A stretch of 64,000 bases of DNA from Ophiodon elongatus (lineage: Eukaryota; Chordata; Actinopteri; Perciformes; Hexagrammidae), in the NCBI GenBank assembly GCA_016806645.1, contig JACSYO010001856.1, positions 2,429,001-2,493,000 on the forward strand, read 5' to 3'. The notes under the pieces are model-generated. The model made no database searches and was not told the DNA's origin. It was given only the letters and a program-made list of their open reading frames with translations. Positions 62,770 through 64,000 of this stretch are shown here, in pieces. The position numbers were made by a program, and so were the translations under genes. Numbering within the stretch: the stretch's first letter is position 1; each line of letters starts with the position of its first letter.

Positions 62770-63010
62770 TACTTTGTGAAGAGCGATAATGAAAATAATT
62801 TGCATTCTCTCGACACAATGCAGCCCTCCTCTTGCAGGGAGAGGGGACTTTGGGGGACTCGTCGAGAGAGGCGTATTAACCACACAATGTGCCGATGCTG
62901 CTTATCCCATTGTAATCTGACCTGATTGGAAGGGTTTGATTAAAAGCGAAGGGGGCCACACGCCTCCTAATCCCCGCTGAGCAACGCTCCATGACCCCAG
63001 CTAACCTCCT
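62770..63010. promoter_or_regulatory. Candidate conserved noncoding block
   Basis: Complex, GC-richer unique sequence with TTTGATTAAAAGCGAAGG, GTAATCTGACCTGATTGG and GGCGTATTAACCACACAATG, without coding potential. A TCF/LEF-like TTTGATTA-type core is visible. Candidate only. Confidence 0.22.
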
Positions 63011-64000
63011 CAAATGCCATACGGCCCCCCTCCTGTCAAGACGGCTCAATGCACAGTACCAGACGGTGGAGTGTGCTGTGCAGGAGTTTAGGGCCTCTAA
63101 TCCCCAAGCTTGTCTTGTCCCTTTCTCCTCTTATCCTCATCAATGAGACTTTCTCTCCTCACAAGAAGATTTGGAAGATGACTACTATTTTGGTGCTGGC
63201 AAGTGAAATAGCCCCGAGGGGTTGTGTAAACATTGTGGCTTAGCGCTAACCGTCATAAGAGAGGCTTCGAGACTAGTCTCCATACTTCTGAGGCAAGCAA
63301 ATCCGCATCTTGTTATGAGGGAATTGGCTGTGCTAAAGCCTTGCTTAGTGACACATCTTGTTGTCAGAGGGTTTGTCTAAACAGGTATCACAGCTGTAAG
63401 CTGTCGTATCACTGCGCATCATCTGCATCCTCTGAACTTACTGTCATCGCATCATCCACCCCAGTTCATGAGGAAGCGCAAGTATCAGGGGTTTCAGTGA
63501 GAAACATCATTTTAGTGCCAGTATCGCAGGAATAACATCTGGGTGCGAATGCACCTGTGTGTGTTCAAACAAACGTGCATTTAGGCAAACCCCCATCCTC
63601 AAGAGCATCTTTAAGGTGCCTCGTTTGCAGTGAGTGTCGGAAGTCATCTCGAAAGCCCCTCAACTCCCTTCTGTTTGGTGTCTGACTACAATGAAAGAAA
63701 TTGTCAGGTAGAGATATGTTTGTGAGTGAGTGTGGGTGTGGGAGAGATGAGGGGAAGGGATCAGCTTGCTGTCAGCGTCAGTCTCTGATGGCTTCCTGTT
63801 AGTGAGCAGGAGGAAAAAGTGTATGTTTGTGCGTCAGTATACCTAGTTTTATTTTACCTGGTAAGGGCGTTTGTTCATACATGTGTTTGGGGGTAGTATA
63901 GTGGTGCTGGTTCTCTGCGGGCGGCCTGCCGCGTGGCTCTGATCAGATCCAGAGAGGTGGCTGTTGCAAAGCGGCTGGCGGCTGGCTGGGTCAGGTTCAG
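63011..64000. other. Intergenic, right end of window
   Basis: No gene recognised. A 100-codon plus-strand frame (63233-63535) has low complexity and no family resemblance. The neighbouring gene to the right is expected to be an irx gene by synteny, but none of it is seen here. Confidence 0.5.

Overview
This window is nuclear DNA of a ray-finned fish, most likely a percomorph teleost. Evidence: three split vertebrate genes with GT-AG introns, long (CA)n/(GT)n tracts, and several repeat types I recognise as common in teleosts. The three genes all read on the minus strand, in transcription order mmp2 (25.2-40.0 kb), lpcat2 (14.0-22.9 kb), slc6a2 (first two coding exons, 0.7-3.2 kb, running off the left edge). 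This is the MMP2-LPCAT2-SLC6A2 order known from mammals beside the IRX3/5/6 homeobox cluster. The 24 kb gene-poor right flank is therefore probably the irx6/irx5 side (inference; no irx exon is visible here).

Layout. 1-3.9 kb: 5' part of slc6a2 and its putative promoter. 3.9-13.7 kb: intergenic, with microsatellites and a decayed LINE (about 9.8-11.06 kb, plus strand). 13.7-22.9 kb: complete lpcat2 model, 14 coding exons, 525 codons, keeping the acyltransferase motifs and C-terminal EF-hands. 22.9-25.2 kb: short spacer between the lpcat2 promoter and the mmp2 3' UTR, holding a teleost-type repeat. 25.2-40.0 kb: complete mmp2 model, 13 coding exons, 644 codons, including signal peptide, cysteine switch, three fibronectin type II repeats, zinc site and hemopexin domain. 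40.3-64 kb: no convincing conventional gene, but complex unique blocks that may be regulatory, a local tandem duplication and one 31-codon small ORF with a plausible downstream poly(A) signal.

The three genes are not known to share one pathway: a secreted gelatinase, an ER/lipid-droplet acyltransferase making PAF and phosphatidylcholine, and a plasma-membrane noradrenaline transporter. Their arrangement reflects conserved synteny.

Most notable observations: (1) mmp2 exon 6 is 132 bp instead of 174 bp, an in-frame loss of 14 codons that removes one cysteine of the second fibronectin type II repeat; (2) lpcat2 has a canonical-looking third EF-hand loop where the human protein is degenerate; (3) a codon-like 31-aa small ORF sits in the gene desert; (4) a 232-bp fold-back element with 30-bp inverted ends and a TTAT duplication lies in mmp2 intron 9. 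I see no CRISPR array, operon or other prokaryotic system.
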